From NCBI RefSeq assembly GCF_003061025.1, contig NZ_QAIL01000037.1, forward strand, positions 1 to 64,000: a stretch of 64,000 nucleotides of DNA. The letters are read 5' to 3'. Source of the stretch: Pedobacter sp. HMWF019 (GTDB taxonomy: Bacteria > Bacteroidota > Bacteroidia > Sphingobacteriales > Sphingobacteriaceae). A program made the translations under genes and the position numbers. The notes under the pieces were generated by a model. The model was not told the DNA's origin and searched no databases. It saw only the letters and a program-made list of their open reading frames with translations. Shown piece after piece: positions 61,005 to 64,000 of this stretch; position 1 is the first letter of the stretch; each line of letters starts with the position of its first letter.

Positions 61005-61799
61005 TTACTTGATGTTAAGATCCTTTGAACCATTCTTCTGAATGGCGAATTTAAAATTGATGAAACCGGGCTTATTACTCCTTGTCGGATTTTCCGGAGC
61101 ATCTTTGTACAAGCTATAAATGACTACTTTCGCATAATTTCCTTTTGCGGTTCGCACCAGTATTGTACGAGGCAAAGCATAAGCAACGTGTTGTTTAGTG
61201 TCTCCAGGTGCATCAGGAAACAGTTCGCCGTAGAAATCATACCAGGCCCAACCGTCTTCACTTCCCTGGAAATGATCCAGTTGTACAAAACCATTGGTTA
61301 AATACTGGTCATCGCTCACGGCTGTAGTCACAGCATTGAAAGCCTGATCAAAAAGGCTTCTTGACGGAATGCTTTTGATTTTCTTATTGACCTTGTCATA
61401 ATATTGTGCATCTATAGCTTCATTCTGAACCAGATACAATCCACCCTTACCAGGTCCACCGTAACCAACAGAATACTGCGCAGAACCATTATTTGCAGAT
61501 AAACTACTGTTATAAGTGCCCAGAAAAGCAATATCCCAGTTCGCCGTTTGCCGCTCAGCCTCAGGAACAATTCTGTTGGTCTCCAGGCTATAATAGAATG
61601 TCTTTGCTGTACTGTTTCCATTGGTAGCCGTGTCCAGGCTAATATTAACAACCGTATAAATGCCCGTAGTCACTTCTTTAGCGGGTTCTCCTTTTCTCGG
61701 TATTTCTTCCGGCGTCGCCTCACTCCCTTTTGAGCAGCTCAAGACCAGTAAAGGGAGCCCAAGTGCCAGGTATAATAATTTGTTTGTTTTCAATTTCAT
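61005..61799 (-). CDS. HmuY-family haem-binding lipoprotein
   Basis: A 264-residue lipoprotein: signal KLLYLALGLPLLVLSCSKGS with cysteine at about residue 22. The family core is clear: NWDIAFLGTYNSSLSANNG, then VGYGGPGKGGLYLVQN, then a strand WAWYDFYGEL and ILVRTAKGNYAKVVIYSLYK near the end. HmuY proteins strip haem from carriers and feed the outer-membrane receptor. It is 11 bp after the HmuY-like gene at 61811 and in frame with the same transcript. The two share the WDIxFxGxYNS and GYGGPGxG motifs, so they are tandem paralogues. Confidence 0.85.
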   Translation of the reverse strand: MKLKTNKLLYLALGLPLLVLSCSKGSEATPEEIPRKGEPAKEVTTGIYTVVNISLDTATNGNSTAKTFYYSLETNRIVPEAERQTANWDIAFLGTYNSSLSANNGSAQYSVGYGGPGKGGLYLVQNEAIDAQYYDKVNKKIKSIPSRSLFDQAFNAVTTAVSDDQYLTNGFVQLDHFQGSEDGWAWYDFYGELFPDAPGDTKQHVAYALPRTILVRTAKGNYAKVVIYSLYKDAPENPTRSNKPGFINFKFAIQKNGSKDLNIK

Positions 61800-61810
61800 A
61801 TATGATCAGA

Positions 61811-62500
61811 TTATTCGTTCGTTTTTAAATTTCTGCTGCCATCTTCCTGTACAAAATACCGGAAGGTAAAATAGGGTGCTGGCCAGTGCAGATCAGAGAC
61901 TACTGCTGGATTTCCCTTGTAAATATTCAGCAATTCCAGTTTAGCATATTTACCTTCTGCAGTGAGCAATATGAATGTTCTGTTTTTTACCGGAATGGAA
62001 ATATGCGTCTTCAGATCGTAGAAGTACCAGCCCGAATTGTAAGGCTGGGGATATTTATCCCAACCCACAAAACTGAGGTTGTTTTTTTTCATCTCTTCTG
62101 CAGAAGGGGCTTCCTCCACCAATTTATAAGGTAAGTTTACAGAGATGATCAATCCTTGTCCAGGCCCCCCGTAACCAGGGCTTTTCCTGTCCGTTCCATT
62201 ATTGATCACCACCATAGAGTTATATACCCCCGTAAAACCAATGTCCCAGCTCAGTGTTCTGGCATTTCCCACTGTATCGGTTATTTTCTCCTTCCTTTTA
62301 AAATTAAAATACCAGTCTTTAAAGGGGCGTTTCACCTTTCCATCAATTCCGTCTGCCATAGAAGCACCGATATCACCTTCCAAATCATTAATTACAGTAC
62401 TCTTTCCATCCTCCAGATCTGGCCGGTCTTCTTTTTTAGTGCATGCAGTAAAAATGCTACCCATCACCATTATTGCAGCTATCAGCGTTGTATTTCTCAT
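61811..62500 (-). CDS. HmuY-family haem-binding lipoprotein, next to the receptor
   Basis: A 229-residue lipoprotein: signal TTLIAAIMVMGSIFTACTKK with cysteine at about residue 20. Core motifs are LSWDIGFTGVYNSMVVINNG, SPGYGGPGQGLIISV and a C-terminal FILLTAEGKYAKLELLNIYK. Its ATG overlaps the receptor stop codon by 4 bp, so the two products are probably made together, as for hmuY-hmuR pairs. Likely the main haem carrier for this receptor. Confidence 0.88.
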   Translation of the reverse strand: MRNTTLIAAIMVMGSIFTACTKKEDRPDLEDGKSTVINDLEGDIGASMADGIDGKVKRPFKDWYFNFKRKEKITDTVGNARTLSWDIGFTGVYNSMVVINNGTDRKSPGYGGPGQGLIISVNLPYKLVEEAPSAEEMKKNNLSFVGWDKYPQPYNSGWYFYDLKTHISIPVKNRTFILLTAEGKYAKLELLNIYKGNPAVVSDLHWPAPYFTFRYFVQEDGSRNLKTNE

Positions 62501-64000
62501 GACCTGTCTATTGGTTTATCTGTTATATTTTTAAAAAACCTCCAGCTCAGCCCCAGTACAATTGCCCTGCCTTGTTGCGCTGGCATCAGCTGTTCTCTGT
62601 AATCCATGATATTATCTACCGAGAACTGCAACTGAAGATGTTTTTGATTAAGCGTTTTCTGTACAGCCCCGCTCAGCAGGAAAAAAGCGCGAACGAAAGT
62701 ATCATAAGGGTCCAGAAAATTATTTGCCCTGTTGGCTTCCATAAATCCGTATTTACTCCTGTAATTCACCCTGAAAGATCCTGACCATCCCGTTTTCTCT
62801 TCGGCATAAGTAAATTTAATATTGGCCATATGCCTGGATCTGTTGTTCATTCCTACGTAATCCTTCCGGGTAGATCTTCTCATATCATACAATGCTGGAT
62901 CATAGACCAGGGCATAAGGTCCGGTACCCGCTTTAATGGAGTCAACCACTCCTTTATCTACAGCATACAACAGCTGATAGCCAGCAGATATGTTCAAAGA
63001 TTTACTGAGGCTCCAGTTTAATCCGATCTCCGTACCCGCCATGTAGGCACGGGCTATATTCATGTAGGAATACACCTGCTGACCATTTGTTTTCAGCGCC
63101 ACCTGTTCAGAGTTAATAAAATTCCTGAGGTCATTATAAAATACATTCACATCCAGTTTAACTGAACCCAAAGGTGAATAAGTAAAACCTCCGCTATAAG
63201 AAACCGAACGCTCCGGCTTCAGGTTTCCGATCTGCCTGGCAATAGGGAAAACATTTGTAATCTGTCCTGCATCTTTAAGGATCTGAATCTCCCGCCAGAA
63301 TTCTTCAGCACCAAGCACGGTATAACCCGTCTGCACATTGGTGAATACCAGATAAAGCTGTTGGAAATTAGGTGTCTTAAAGCCAGTACCTACTGCGGCT
63401 TTCAGCACCAGGTTCTTCATCGCCTGGTAACGCAATCCTGCACTTGGATTTAACTTTGCCCCATACTTATCATGATCATCATAACGAGCTCCTCCGATAA
63501 ACGAAAGCCGGTTAGACAGTTGCCAGTCTATCTGACCATAAGTAAAGTAATTGGTCATACTCTTCGAAGCCCGGTACGCATTATTGTCTAACAATTCATA
63601 AGCACCGCCGGCACCTGCAGTCAGTTCTATACCAGGCGATAATACCCGGGCACCCTGCACTTCAAAACGGTGCAGATATTGTTCAAACTGATTACCAGGA
63701 ATCAAACTTCCACTGTTCAAGTCTGTAATGCTCTGATTGGTCTGATAACGGGTAAGATAATATTGAGTTTTTAGTTTTGTACCATCATTAAAGTTCGTAT
63801 TGAGCGCAACTGAACCATTCAAATCATACTCGTCGAGTACATCCTTGCTTGGCATTACACCATAGGAAACTTCATTTACCGAATGTCTGGCAACATAACG
63901 TCCGTTAAAATTTAAACTACTTTTATCCGTCATCAGATACCGGCCGCGGCCCTGTAAAGCATAACTATCAAAAGGAGGTGCAGTTTTACCTTCTTTCAGA
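62497..64000 (-). CDS. TonB-dependent outer-membrane receptor (haem type), C-terminal part
   Basis: The frame is open from the window end (64000) to the stop at 62497; an internal Met at 63933 is not the start, since upstream codons continue without a stop (reading LKEGKTAPPFDSYALQGRGR). About 500 residues of beta-barrel are present: ISFIGGARYDDHDKYGAKLN-like strands, LNPSAGLRYQAMKNLVLKAA, then GTGFKTPNFQQLY, the conserved barrel motif of these receptors, and NIMDYREQLMPAQQGR near the end. The last strand ends LGLSWRF and is followed by 13 extra residues. Plug domain and TonB box lie outside. Context makes it an HmuR-like haem receptor. Confidence 0.88.
   Translation of the reverse strand, partial: LKEGKTAPPFDSYALQGRGRYLMTDKSSLNFNGRYVARHSVNEVSYGVMPSKDVLDEYDLNGSVALNTNFNDGTKLKTQYYLTRYQTNQSITDLNSGSLIPGNQFEQYLHRFEVQGARVLSPGIELTAGAGGAYELLDNNAYRASKSMTNYFTYGQIDWQLSNRLSFIGGARYDDHDKYGAKLNPSAGLRYQAMKNLVLKAAVGTGFKTPNFQQLYLVFTNVQTGYTVLGAEEFWREIQILKDAGQITNVFPIARQIGNLKPERSVSYSGGFTYSPLGSVKLDVNVFYNDLRNFINSEQVALKTNGQQVYSYMNIARAYMAGTEIGLNWSLSKSLNISAGYQLLYAVDKGVVDSIKAGTGPYALVYDPALYDMRRSTRKDYVGMNNRSRHMANIKFTYAEEKTGWSGSFRVNYRSKYGFMEANRANNFLDPYDTFVRAFFLLSGAVQKTLNQKHLQLQFSVDNIMDYREQLMPAQQGRAIVLGLSWRFFKNITDKPIDRS

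Noticed and set aside
1-64000. tRNA, rRNA, CRISPR array, prophage or toxin-antitoxin genes
   Set aside because: I read the gaps on both strands and saw no cloverleaf, regularly spaced repeat or phage-type gene.

Overview
The window looks like a chromosomal segment of a Bacteroidota bacterium, most likely a Sphingobacteriaceae (Pedobacter-like) species. The pointers are low-to-moderate GC, lipoproteins with SCKK-type lipoboxes, a TonB receptor with HmuY-like lipoproteins, DUF-type proteins of this phylum, TAnnTTTG promoter elements and near absence of Shine-Dalgarno sequences. I saw no tRNA, rRNA, CRISPR array, phage or insertion sequence.

Layout. 1-4.8 kb holds a GNAT tail, a secreted M1 aminopeptidase, an OmpA-type lipoprotein, a DinB-like protein and a BtuF-like binding protein. 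4.8-34.5 kb is the most striking region. Ten MacB/FtsX-type permeases of 787-797 aa lie head to tail with two ATPases and one HlyD-type adaptor, all on the minus strand. A divergent two-component pair follows: a sigma-54-type response regulator and an NtrY-like kinase. I read two transcripts here (adaptor + ATPase + eight permeases; ATPase + two permeases). Both start at sigma-54-like -24/-12 elements, and both have two dyads of the form TGTTC-N6-GAACA, 21-22 bp apart, at almost the same distance upstream. The adjacent regulator is the obvious candidate to bind them.

34.5-37.2 kb is glgC and glgA. 37.2-38.9 kb holds a secreted protein flanked by two direct copies of a structured repeat of about 150 bp. 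38.9-46.3 kb is a complete sulfate assimilation operon: sulfite reductase, SUMT, a siroheme synthase fused to a TauE-type permease, APS reductase, cysD and cysN. A 15-codon leader ORF with tandem Cys codons and a strong terminator precede it, which is the architecture of a cysteine-responsive attenuator.

46.4-54.8 kb carries an esterase, a lipoprotein, a GH2 glycosidase, a UbiA-like membrane protein, a small protein and LigD. 54.8-64 kb is a haem acquisition locus on the minus strand: TonB receptor (cut by the window end), three HmuY-like lipoproteins, two further lipoproteins, haem oxygenase, an S41 protease, a small CxxC protein and an AraC-type regulator. Together they would capture haem at the surface, import it and open the ring to release iron.

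All functional statements come from reading motifs by eye; no searches or folding programs were run.
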